From Pseudomonas sp. QS1027 (GTDB taxonomy: Bacteria > Pseudomonadota > Gammaproteobacteria > Pseudomonadales > Pseudomonadaceae), in contig NZ_PHSU01000008.1 of the NCBI RefSeq assembly GCF_002814235.1, positions 1 to 64,000 on the forward strand: a stretch of 64,000 nt of DNA, given 5' to 3'. The position numbers and the translations under genes were made by a program. Below, piece after piece: positions 54,673-61,712 of the stretch (position 1 is the first letter of the stretch; the number at the start of each line of letters is the position of its first letter). A model generated the notes under the pieces. That model worked only from the letters and a program-made list of their open reading frames with translations. It had not been told where the DNA came from and searched no databases.

Positions 54673-55674
54673 TCAGATCGATCTATCCCGAGCATCCCAG
54701 TAACGGCGGGCCTGTTCGAAGGCCTGTTCGCGCGGTGTGCCAAGACCGCGCAGGGCCAGGGCCATGGTGGAGATCAGGGCCAGTTGCGGATAGCTGTCCT
54801 CGACGTCGCCGCGCCAGACTGCCTTGAGGTGTTCGGGCTCCAGGGTCGCCGGTTTCACATGGCGTTGCTCGGACAGCGCCGGCCATTCCTCATCCCAGCT
54901 TTCGCCGCCGGTGGTGCCGTAGAGATGGCTGCTGCTGTCCGGGTTGACCTCGATTTCGCCGCCGTCACCCTTGATCACGATCACCGTGTCGCTCAGCAAC
55001 CCGCTGGCATCGCGGTGCACCGCCTGGTAGCCGGGGTGGAAGATGCTTTGCAGGCCACAGCGGGCGCCCAGCGGGTTGAGCAATCGCGCCAGGGAATGGA
55101 TCGGCGAACGCAGGCCGAGGATGTTGCGCAGGTCGATCATCCGCTGCAAAGGCGCGGCCCAGTCGCCCAGGGGCATAAAGGCGATATTGCCCTGGCCGAT
55201 CGCCTGCTCGACGGCCGGCCAGTCGCGGCACAATGGAATCTGCAGCGTCTCGAGCAACTGTTCGGTGTAGAGACGGCCCGCAGTATGGGCGCCGCCGCCG
55301 TGCATAAAGATCTTGATGCCATTCTGTGCCAGGCACTTGGCAGCCAGCAGGTACCAAGGTAGATGACGCTTCTTGCCGGCGTAGCTTGGCCAGTCCAGGT
55401 CGATCGCCAGCTTGGGTGCTTGCAAACGCTCGCGCAGGGCTTCAGTGAAACCGGCCAGCTCCTCCGGGCTTTCTTCCTTGTGGCGCAACAGCATCAGGAA
55501 GGCACCGAGCTGGGTGTCCTCGACCTTGCCGTCCAGCAGCATGCCCATGGCCTCGCGGGCTTCTTCGCGGGTCAGGTTGCGGGCGCCACGCTTGCCCTTG
55601 CCGAGGATGCGGACGAACTGGGCGAACGGGTGCTCGGCGGGCGTTTCGATAATCAACGGCGTGTACTCGGTCAT
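54673..55674 (-). CDS. ybiB: YbiB/TrpD2-like glycosyl-transferase-family protein
   Basis: Homologue of anthranilate phosphoribosyltransferase (333 aa) from the TrpD2 subgroup, which binds nucleic acid rather than anthranilate. It has the N-terminal helical domain (about 10-75), a modified glycine loop MHGGGAHTAGRLYTEQLLE in place of the TrpD phosphoribosyl site, and VIKGDGGEIEVNPDSS. The start overlaps tusE by 4 bp, which links it to the tRNA-thiolation operon; the ATG is conserved. Confidence 0.85.
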   Translation of the reverse strand: MTEYTPLIIETPAEHPFAQFVRILGKGKRGARNLTREEAREAMGMLLDGKVEDTQLGAFLMLLRHKEESPEELAGFTEALRERLQAPKLAIDLDWPSYAGKKRHLPWYLLAAKCLAQNGIKIFMHGGGAHTAGRLYTEQLLETLQIPLCRDWPAVEQAIGQGNIAFMPLGDWAAPLQRMIDLRNILGLRSPIHSLARLLNPLGARCGLQSIFHPGYQAVHRDASGLLSDTVIVIKGDGGEIEVNPDSSSHLYGTTGGESWDEEWPALSEQRHVKPATLEPEHLKAVWRGDVEDSYPQLALISTMALALRGLGTPREQAFEQARRYWDARDRSI

Positions 55675-56006
55675 AAGCAGTTCGTCGGTTTGGGCAGGCC
55701 CGCCAGCTTGGCGGCGAGTTTGGCGGGAGTGCCTTTGAACAAGCGGTTGAGGTGCAGGCTGTTGCCCTTGTCGGTGCCCAGCTTCAAGGCGGTGTACTTG
55801 ATCAGCGGGCGGGTCGCGGGGGAGAGGTCGAACTCGCGGTAGAAACCCCGCAGCAGTTCAAGAATTTCCCAGTGCTCGGGGCTCAGCTCCAGCTCCTCGC
55901 GCGTGGCCAGGGCGGCCGCGACTTCCGGCGACCAGTCGCTCAGCTCCACCAGGTAGCCGTCCTTGTCCAGGGCGATGGACTGCCCGTTCACCGTCAACGT
56001 GTTCAT
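55671..56006 (-). CDS. tusE: Sulfurtransferase TusE (DsrC family)
   Basis: Last sulfur carrier of the Tus relay, handing sulfur to MnmA for tRNA 2-thiouridine (111 aa). The C-terminal cysteine that carries the persulfide is Cys110 in KPTNCL, the penultimate residue. The core has YLVELSDWSPEVAAALA and RPLIKYTALKLG. The start is set at MNTLTVNGQ, overlapping tusB by 4 bp. Confidence 0.95.
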   Translation of the reverse strand: MNTLTVNGQSIALDKDGYLVELSDWSPEVAAALATREELELSPEHWEILELLRGFYREFDLSPATRPLIKYTALKLGTDKGNSLHLNRLFKGTPAKLAAKLAGLPKPTNCL

Positions 56007-56302
56007 AGCCAGGTATTGACCTTGTCGTAGCGGATCGACAGTTCGACAAATGCCGGGTAGTCGACGCTGGTGGCCCAGGTCGGGCACTCCAGGCCACGGG
56101 CTTGCAGGTCTTCGTCGAGCAGGAACAGGCGCAGGTCTTCGCTGCGTTCTTCCAGCGCTTCAAGCGGCAGGCTGCGCGGTTGCACGGCATGCACCGCGTC
56201 GCCGCAGAGCAGTAGCGCATCCTCGCTGCCCAGCAGGCGCAGGCAACTGCCCAGGCGACTGTCGGTAAAAGGGGAGTGGGACAACACATGCAAGGTCGAC
56301 AT
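56003..56302 (-). CDS. tusB: Sulfurtransferase complex subunit TusB
   Basis: Small DsrH-family subunit of the TusBCD heterohexamer (99 aa). Recognisable by MSTLHVLSHSPFTDSRLGSC at the N-terminus and the terminal YDKVNTWL. It is encoded between tusC (1-bp junction) and tusE (4-bp overlap). Confidence 0.93.
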   Translation of the reverse strand: MSTLHVLSHSPFTDSRLGSCLRLLGSEDALLLCGDAVHAVQPRSLPLEALEERSEDLRLFLLDEDLQARGLECPTWATSVDYPAFVELSIRYDKVNTWL

Positions 56303-56664
56303 CAGAGGGTGATCACCTGGTCATAACGGTTAACAAGCGCACTGAGCTCTTCAGCCGTGAGCACCTCAAGGTCTTCGCCGGCGACCTGGGTCGGGAAAAT
56401 CCCCCGGTCGGCCAGGCTGTCGGCGCAGGCGTACAGCTCGTCGATACCGAACAGCGACAGGGCCTGGAGGTTGGCGGTCAGGTCTTTCTGCTGCAGGGCC
56501 TTGGCGTTCTGTCCGGGCATCAACTGGAACACGCCGTCGTCCATGAACAGCAGGCCGATGGGCAGATCGAAGGCGCCGCCGGCCAGCACGATATCCAGTG
56601 CTTCACGGGCGGCCGGGCCGGACCAGGGCGCCTGGCGGCTGATAATCAACAGGGACTTGGGCAT
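56302..56664 (-). CDS. tusC: Sulfurtransferase complex subunit TusC
   Basis: DsrF-family subunit of TusBCD (120 aa). Landmarks are MPKSLLIISRQAPWSGPAAR, the ALDIVLAGGAFDLPIGLLFM strand-helix unit and the VFQLMPGQNA segment. The start is at MPKSLL, 1 bp beyond the tusD stop; it follows tusD directly. Confidence 0.94.
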   Translation of the reverse strand: MPKSLLIISRQAPWSGPAAREALDIVLAGGAFDLPIGLLFMDDGVFQLMPGQNAKALQQKDLTANLQALSLFGIDELYACADSLADRGIFPTQVAGEDLEVLTAEELSALVNRYDQVITL

Positions 56665-56665
56665 T

Positions 56666-57058
56666 TCAAGGCCCTCCAAAGCAGATCAAGCGGTCGGCGG
56701 TTTGCACCGCATCGTGTAACTGGCCCAGGCCGGACAAGGCCCAGGGCGCACTCAGATTGACCGCCGAGCGTTGATAGCGTTGGGCTTCTTCGTCGTTCAG
56801 TACGCCGCGTCGCAAGGCCGCGGCGATGCAGACCACGCCGTCGAGCTGGTGTTCGCTGACGAAATCCGCCCATTGCCGGGGCAGGTCCTGCTCGTCCTGG
56901 GGCGTGACCACGCTGCTCGACGCGCTGTGCACGCCGTCCTGATAAAAGAACAGCCGCACAATCTCATGCCCACCGGCGAGCGCGGCCTGGGCGAACAGCA
57001 GGGCGCGGCGGGAGGAGGGCGCGTGGGGCGCGGAAAACAGCGCAATGGCAAACTTCAT
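56666..57058 (-). CDS. tusD: Sulfurtransferase complex subunit TusD
   Basis: Catalytic DsrE-family subunit of TusBCD (130 aa), which receives sulfur from TusA. The active cysteine is in GVVCIAAALRRGV (about residue 77). The N-terminus MKFAIALFSAPH and the acidic IVRLFFYQDGVH segment are typical. It heads the tusDCBE-ybiB operon and is preceded by the yccA terminator. Confidence 0.95.
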   Translation of the reverse strand: MKFAIALFSAPHAPSSRRALLFAQAALAGGHEIVRLFFYQDGVHSASSSVVTPQDEQDLPRQWADFVSEHQLDGVVCIAAALRRGVLNDEEAQRYQRSAVNLSAPWALSGLGQLHDAVQTADRLICFGGP

Positions 57059-57128
57059 GGGGGACTCTGTCAGCAAACCTGCCGTCATGATAAAGCCAGA
57101 ACCCCCAAGAAGCTAAATCGCGGGCAAG

Positions 57129-57154
57129 AAAAAGCCCGCCGAAGCGGGCTTTTT
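57129..57154 (-). terminator. Intrinsic terminator of the Bax-inhibitor-1 gene
   Basis: An 11-bp stem (AAAAAGCCCGC with GCGGGCTTTTT) has a short CGAA loop and a T-run on the minus strand. It separates yccA from tusD. Confidence 0.9.
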
Positions 57155-57169
57155 GCCTAACAGTTGCGA

Positions 57170-57838
57170 TCAATCATCGCGGCCCATGATGCCGAAGATC
57201 TGCAACAGGCTGATAAACAGGTTGTAGATCGACACATACAGGCTGATGGTCGCCATGATGTAGTTGCGTTCCCCGCCCTGGATGATGGCGCTGGTCTGGA
57301 AGAGGATGCAGACCGAGGAGAACAGCACGAAACCGGCGCTGATCGCCAGTTGCAGGCCACTGATGTGGAAGAACATGCTGGCCAGGGTCGCGCCCAGCAG
57401 GACGAAGAAACCGACGGTGATGAAACCGCTGAGGAAGCTCATGTCCTTGCGGGTGATCAGCACGTAGGCCGAGAGGCCGCCGAAGACCAGTGCGGTCATG
57501 GCGAAGGCCGAGCTGACCACTTCAGCGCCGCCCTGCATACCCAGGTAACGGTTGAGGATCGGGCCGAGCAGGTAGCCCATGAAACCGGTCAGGGCGAAGG
57601 TGGAAACCAGGCCCCAGGCCGAGTCACGGAGTTTGTTGGTGAGGAAGAACAGTCCGTAGAAACCGATCAGCACCACGAACACGTTCGGGTAGCCGACGTG
57701 CATCTGCTGGGAGATGAAGGCCATCAGGCCACTGAAGGCGAGGGTGAGGGCCAGAAGGCTGTAGGTGTTGCGCAGGACGCGGCTAACTTCTAGCTGCTCA
57801 GCCTGCACGCTGTTAACGGCGTAATCCTGTTCGCGCAT
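57170..57838 (-). CDS. yccA: Bax inhibitor-1/YccA family membrane protein
   Basis: Seven-helix inner-membrane protein (222 aa). In E. coli YccA binds and inhibits the FtsH protease. The family signature is seen in AFAMTALVFGGLSAYVLITRKDMSFLSGF and in the C-terminal acidic end SLYVSIYNLFISLLQIFGIMGRDD, whose aspartates form the pH/calcium latch in structural homologues. It is divergent from tRNA-Ser by 122 bp and directly upstream of tus. Confidence 0.92.
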   Translation of the reverse strand: MREQDYAVNSVQAEQLEVSRVLRNTYSLLALTLAFSGLMAFISQQMHVGYPNVFVVLIGFYGLFFLTNKLRDSAWGLVSTFALTGFMGYLLGPILNRYLGMQGGAEVVSSAFAMTALVFGGLSAYVLITRKDMSFLSGFITVGFFVLLGATLASMFFHISGLQLAISAGFVLFSSVCILFQTSAIIQGGERNYIMATISLYVSIYNLFISLLQIFGIMGRDD

Positions 57839-57960
57839 GGCGACACTCCTTCGGGTTTGAAATGTTCAGTCTCAAAGATCATACCAGAGGCTCTGTAACA
57901 AGCTATCACGAGAGTTTGACAGTGTGTTTCATTCCGGTATTATGGCGCCCGCAGTACATA

Positions 57961-58048
57961 GGAGGTGTGGCCGAGTGGTTTAAGGCAGCAGTCTTGAAAA
58001 CTGCCGACTGTAACAGGTCCCAGAGTTCGAATCTCTGCGCCTCCGCCA
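57961..58048 (+). tRNA. tRNA-Ser(TGA)
   Basis: An 88-nt gene with encoded CCA. The acceptor stem GGAGGTG pairs with CGCCTCC. The anticodon loop CTTGAAA gives anticodon TGA (reads UCA-type serine codons). A long variable arm follows, typical of serine tRNAs, and the T-loop is GTTCGAATC. It is the last core gene before the accessory region. Confidence 0.97.
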
Positions 58049-58062
58049 TATCGCGATACCTC

Positions 58063-58085
58063 AAAGCCCCGGAATCCGGGGCTTT
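58063..58085 (+). terminator. Intrinsic terminator of tRNA-Ser
   Basis: A 10-bp perfect stem (AAAGCCCCGG with CCGGGGCTTT) and a 3-nt loop lie 15 bp after the tRNA. Confidence 0.88.
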
Positions 58086-58149
58086 GTCGTTTCTGGCGCG
58101 AGGGTTTTTGGTGTCGGCGCAAACCGTAGGCGTTGCGCAACCTGCCGAT

Positions 58150-58608
58150 TTATCGTGGCTTCATGGCAGACAAGACGATTGATTCAACCAGGGGCTGAGT
58201 GGCGACGTTCCTGTGCTCGTCTGGCGTATTCCCCGAGTTGTGGAGGCGCGGGCCATTGTCGCCCATCAAGATATCGCCATCCTTCAGAATCCTGAACGCC
58301 CAGATTTCTGGCCATGCCTCTCTTCCCTGCTCATCCAGCGTGTGCTTGCGAAGCACCACGCGTCCGAAGGTCCCATTCCCCTCATTTGCATAGACCAGGT
58401 TGGCTCTGACTAGACCAAAGGGGCCTTCAATCTGGAAGTAGCTCCCCGAGGGAACGGAAAAGCTCACGCCAAACCGGCTCTCCGCGGATTTGAAAAGGCC
58501 GGAAATACGCTCTCGCAACCCATCGGTGTATTTGTTTACTTGCTCAATGTCCTGGACAACATGACCGATTCCGCTCAGGGATTCTTCGGTATAGGCAGAA
58601 AACAACAT
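58150..58608 (-). CDS. Hypothetical protein
   Basis: I do not recognise this 152-residue protein. It has no signal peptide, membrane segment or known catalytic motif. An N-terminal helical part (about 1-45, YTEESLSGIGHVVQDIEQVN) is followed by a likely beta-rich region (FGVSFSVPSGSYFQIEGPFG to WAFRILKDGDI). A strong AAGGAG site 8 nt before the ATG supports that it is a real gene. It lies just behind tRNA-Ser, where accessory genes often insert. Confidence 0.65.
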   Translation of the reverse strand: MLFSAYTEESLSGIGHVVQDIEQVNKYTDGLRERISGLFKSAESRFGVSFSVPSGSYFQIEGPFGLVRANLVYANEGNGTFGRVVLRKHTLDEQGREAWPEIWAFRILKDGDILMGDNGPRLHNSGNTPDEHRNVATQPLVESIVLSAMKPR

Positions 58609-59185
58609 GGCCCGGCTCCTTGGATGATGGGAGCCGCATTATGCCGGTCAGCGAGTGCCTTATGATGTCCTGGCTCATGGGTAATGCAACACCGTGACAC
58701 CATTCGTCGCCTGTAAAAAACTGGCGCGCAGTGCACGAGCTGTCTGGCTTGCGGCTTGCAGAGGACGCTCGTAGCAGCCCCAGAACGACGTAATTCTGAC
58801 GCGGCAGCAATCCAATCAATGCTTCAGGACTCCAGCGATACGCTTGGTCAGTCACCGGGAGATGTACCGTGTCAACTCTCAATGAAATCGCAGCGAACCA
58901 CGCGAGAATGGCCAAGGCAAAGGAAGAAGAGTCGACCGGACTGAGTGAGCTACACCTCCAGATAGTGTGTAGCTTCGAAATCCCATCCAGTGAAGTTCAA
59001 CAGCATATTCCGCTGCACCTCATCTCCGCAGCGCAGGACAATCAGCTCGGACAGGCAGCCAGCTGTTTGCTCTGACTGCGTCGACCTTGCCAACCGGCGC
59101 GCCAGCTTCTGGCTTGCCGATCAAAACAGCTGCCTGGCGGGTTGGCTTTGGGTTGGCCTGTCCTTCGATATCGCGGTAGACCTGC
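58609..59185. other. Gene-poor stretch
   Basis: Nearly 580 bp without a gene I can defend strongly. One short frame (58869-59075) is listed separately at low confidence. Otherwise only overlapping noise frames are present. It may be a scar of past gene loss or insertion. Confidence 0.5.
58869..59075 (+). CDS. Possible small or broken gene
   Basis: A 68-codon frame starts at a GTG with GGGAGA about 8 nt upstream. Its first part (MSTLNEIAANHARMAKAKEE) looks like an amphipathic protein N-terminus, but the rest resembles random sequence. That suggests a frameshifted remnant or a chance frame. No family is recognised. Confidence 0.22.
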   Translation: MSTLNEIAANHARMAKAKEEESTGLSELHLQIVCSFEIPSSEVQQHIPLHLISAAQDNQLGQAASCLL

Positions 59186-59590
59186 TTACCGCTCCAGAAG
59201 CTCAGGGAGTTTGGCAACAACCTTGATCTCGACATCGAAGCCATACAGCCAAGTGACGCCAACCGCCGTCAAAGTGGGAAAAGGCGCTTCGCCCCAATAC
59301 TCCGGTACCACTTCCCACACCTCCTCGAAGATCTTCTGCGGCTCTACCATGAAGACCGTCACGTCCTGAACATCATCGAAGGTGCAACCGGCCGCGGCCA
59401 ATACCGCGTTGAGGTTCTCGAAAGCGCGGCGAACCTGAGTCTTGAGTTCTGGCTCGGGCGATCCGTCTTCACGGCTGCCCACCTGGCCCGAGACAAAGAG
59501 CAGGCCACCGGCGCGCACCGCGGCTGAATAACGGTTGCGCTCATAGAGGGCCTGACGGCCGGCGGGAAATACCACATCGCGTTGATTCAT
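59186..59590 (-). CDS. RidA/YjgF family protein
   Basis: Probable enamine/imine deaminase of the YjgF-YER057c-UK114 superfamily (134 aa). Visible are the strand YSAAVRAGGLLFVSGQVG, the helix TQVRRAFENLNAVLAAAG and the C-terminal ligand region FPTLTAVGVTWL. The archetypal catalytic arginine (IPGR-like) appears replaced (EAPFPTLTAV), placing it in a Rid subgroup other than RidA itself. It is divergent from an adjacent LysR regulator, its likely controller. Confidence 0.85.
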   Translation of the reverse strand: MNQRDVVFPAGRQALYERNRYSAAVRAGGLLFVSGQVGSREDGSPEPELKTQVRRAFENLNAVLAAAGCTFDDVQDVTVFMVEPQKIFEEVWEVVPEYWGEAPFPTLTAVGVTWLYGFDVEIKVVAKLPELLER

Positions 59591-59705
59591 CTGAAAATTC
59601 CATGGATTGGGAAACGATCTGGCCACTCTATGTCGCTTGCTCCCCCTCAATAAACAGGCAATGCTGGTGAGGATTGTCAGCGATTACCAAACAATGGGGA
59701 GCACC

Positions 59706-60647
59706 ATGGATCGCTTCGATGCCATGCAAGCTTTCGCACGGGTGGTGGAAACCGGCAGCTTTACCCAGGCCGCCCACACCCTGCATATGAGCAAAACCAC
59801 CGTTAGCCAACTGGTCCAGCAGTTGGAAGCACGCTTGCGTGTGAAGCTGCTCAATCGCACCACGCGCAAGGTGAACGTGACCTCCGATGGCGCCGCCTAC
59901 TATGAGCGCGTGCAATATCTGCTGGCGGCGCTGGATGATGCCGAAACGGCACTGTCCAGTGCTGCCGCCGTGCCCCGTGGACGCTTGCGGGTGGACGTGC
60001 CGAGTCCACTGGCGCGACTGCTGCTGATCCCCGCGCTGCCGGCGTTTCAGGAGTGTTACCCGGATATCCAGCTGGACCTGGGCGTCAGCGACCGTCAGGT
60101 CAGCCTTATCGATGAAAGTGTCGATTGTGTGATCCGTGGGGGAGAGATCACCGACACCTCGCTGATTGCGCGACATATCGCCGACTTGCCGCTGGGCGTA
60201 TACGCCGCGCCCGGCTATCTGGCGCGATTTGGCTTGCCGGCGCATCCCCGTGAGTTGCAAGAGGGAGAACACCATGTGGTGGGGTATCGCTGGGCGCGAA
60301 CGGGCAAGGCGCTTCCTTATGTCTTGAAGCGCATGGGCGAGCAGTTGGAAGTGCGCGGACGGCATATGCTCGCCGTGGACGATGGTAATGCGTATCTGGC
60401 CGCCGGGCAGGCTGGCTTGGGGATATTGTGGCTACCACGCTATATGGCTGCACAATCATTGGCGAACGGTGAACTGGTAGCGCTGTTCGAGGACTGGGAC
60501 ATGACGCCGATGCCGTTATATATGGCTTATGCGCCTAACCGTCATGTGAGCCGGAAACTGCGAGTCTTCATGGACTGGGTTGTGGAATTGATGGTTGGGC
60601 ATGTGCCGCTGGTGAGCTTGCCAAAGCCACCAGCGGACCACGTATAA
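59706..60647 (+). CDS. LysR-family transcriptional regulator
   Basis: A 313-residue regulator with an N-terminal winged helix (MDRFDAMQAFARVVETGSFT, then HMSKTTVSQLVQQLEARLRV) and a periplasmic-binding-like effector domain (from RGRLRVDVPSPLARLLL onward, ending GYR... VALFEDWD). It belongs to the CrgA/AaeR-like subgroup by its short FDAM start. The ATG follows GGGGAG; an upstream frame is unconserved. It is divergent from the Rid gene with a 115-bp shared promoter region. Confidence 0.92.
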   Translation: MDRFDAMQAFARVVETGSFTQAAHTLHMSKTTVSQLVQQLEARLRVKLLNRTTRKVNVTSDGAAYYERVQYLLAALDDAETALSSAAAVPRGRLRVDVPSPLARLLLIPALPAFQECYPDIQLDLGVSDRQVSLIDESVDCVIRGGEITDTSLIARHIADLPLGVYAAPGYLARFGLPAHPRELQEGEHHVVGYRWARTGKALPYVLKRMGEQLEVRGRHMLAVDDGNAYLAAGQAGLGILWLPRYMAAQSLANGELVALFEDWDMTPMPLYMAYAPNRHVSRKLRVFMDWVVELMVGHVPLVSLPKPPADHV

Positions 60648-60789
60648 ATGCAAATGCCGCCAATCAGGTAGCGGTTCTCGTTCAGGGTGTAATCCAAGAC
60701 TTTTCGTACGATATGTGCTCCCATATCCGATATCTCCAACTGTCCGCCAGGCGTTAAGGTCAAAGTGTCGTTGAATCTCAGCGATACAG

Positions 60790-60799
60790 GATTGGCGTC
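60790..60799 (+). promoter_or_regulatory. Upstream copy of the antisense target sequence
   Basis: GATTGGCGTC is repeated exactly at 60950-60959, 160 bp downstream. Both copies contain TTGGCGT, complementary to ACGCCAA in the structured RNA between them. Confidence 0.55.
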
Positions 60800-60813
60800 C
60801 TGGCTGGTTCGGA

Positions 60814-60847
60814 AGACACAAAAGCCGCCATAGCGGCTTTTCGTGTC
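60814..60847 (+). terminator. Terminator-like hairpin between LysR and BRO-N genes
   Basis: AAAGCCGC pairs with GCGGCTTT around CATA, extended by outer GACAC/GTGTC pairs. Like the intrinsic terminators in this window it is GC-rich with an A/T flank. It may end the LysR transcript or act within the leader of the following gene. Confidence 0.6.
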
Positions 60848-60868
60848 CTATGTGTGGCTGCCTGTTAT

Positions 60869-60944
60869 GGGCGGGCCGTATGTGGGCATCTTCGGATGCG
60901 CCGGGGTCCAACTAGCCGGTACGCCAACCCATACGGTTCCGCCC
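60869..60944 (+). ncRNA. Candidate C4-like antisense RNA
   Basis: The segment is closed by GGGCGG (60869-60874) pairing with CCGCCC (60939-60944), and CCGTATG (60876-60882) with CATACGG (60930-60936): 13 bp with one small bulge on each side. Inside are a GCATC-TTCG-GATGC hairpin and a CCGG/CCGG stem. ACGCCAA (60921-60927) is left single-stranded and is complementary to TTGGCGT just before the next gene. CCGCC can also pair with GGCGG at 60964-60968. This mirrors phage P1/P7 C4 RNAs that block antirepressor expression. Identification is by structure and context only. Confidence 0.6.
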
Positions 60945-60994
60945 ACCCTGATTGGCGTCAGACGGCGGTTTCAACGCTAGTTGGAGATTTCATC

Positions 60995-61474
60995 ATGATC
61001 GAACATTTCGAACCCATCCGTTTTCCCCGTCACAACCGTTTTATCCATGGCCTGATGCTGGAGTCGCAAGCTTGGTTCAGCGTGACCGACCTCGGCCGCA
61101 TGATGGGCCGTGCGCTGGATGAACGCCTGACCCGTAAGCTTGATGCTGATCAGCAGCGGTATCTCTGGATGAACTACCACGGCAAAATCCAGAACACGCT
61201 GATGGTCAGCGAGTCTGGTATGTACGCGCTGCTGATTCACCACCATATCCCGGAAAACCAGTACCTGCGGCAGTGGTTCAGCCTTGAAGTCATACCCGCT
61301 TTGCGCAATATGTCATCCACCGTGGCAAACCACGGCCTCAGCCTCAGCTCCCTGCAGTGGGCTGGGCATTCAGTGAGCCTGCTGCATTGGCAGAACGAGC
61401 CCTGGATCAGATGGCGGGATATGCCCGTTCTGGTGCCGTCGGTTGAGTGTGCTCCAGCTCAGTGGCCGAACTGA
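60995..61474 (+). CDS. BRO-N domain phage antirepressor-like protein
   Basis: A 159-residue protein with a BRO-N-like domain: FSVTDLGRMMGRALDERLTR (about 28-47), SESGMYALLIHHHIPENQYL and WFSLEVIPALRNM (about 90-105). This matches the usual 'SExGLYxLIxxSxxPxAxxFRxWVxxEVLPxIR' pattern. BRO-N proteins are DNA-binding phage antirepressors or relatives. There is no second (ANT/KilA-C) domain, so it is a short form. The ATG follows GGAG by 8 nt. The start of translation lies 36 nt after the antisense target sequence. Confidence 0.82.
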   Translation: MIEHFEPIRFPRHNRFIHGLMLESQAWFSVTDLGRMMGRALDERLTRKLDADQQRYLWMNYHGKIQNTLMVSESGMYALLIHHHIPENQYLRQWFSLEVIPALRNMSSTVANHGLSLSSLQWAGHSVSLLHWQNEPWIRWRDMPVLVPSVECAPAQWPN

Positions 61475-61613
61475 TCGTTGTTTGTCCGGTTGCGGTGAGC
61501 CGTACCATTGCCGGAGGCAGTGGTACGGCCCTAGTCCTGGGTAAGCCTGTTTTGTTGTCCCTTGTGTTCCGTTTCCTTTGTAGTTTGTCTTTACAGGCTC
61601 TCAGACCCGTCGC

Positions 61614-61689
61614 AAATGGGGTAATGGGGCATTTAAATGGGGTATTTTATAGGGGTATTACCCTGTTTAAGCTTGTGATTACCCCATTT
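61614..61689. promoter_or_regulatory. Array of G4/C4 half-sites upstream of fic (candidate operator)
   Basis: AAATGGGGTAAT (61614-61625) and ATTACCCCATTT (61678-61689) form a perfect 12-bp inverted repeat. Between them are TGGGGCAT (61625-61632), AAATGGGGTATT (61635-61646) and AGGGGTATTACCC (61651-61663). A further ATTACCCC falls inside the start of the fic gene (61722-61729). The array covers the probable promoter of fic, so binding by a repressor, possibly the Fic protein's own winged helix, is a reasonable inference. Confidence 0.6.
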
Positions 61690-61712
61690 CGACAAGGAGG
61701 GTTTACATCTTT

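Noticed and set aside
58544..58915. Minus-strand frame of 123 codons overlapping the orphan gene start
   Set aside because: It would displace the strong ribosome site of the 58150-58608 gene, and its sequence looks random.
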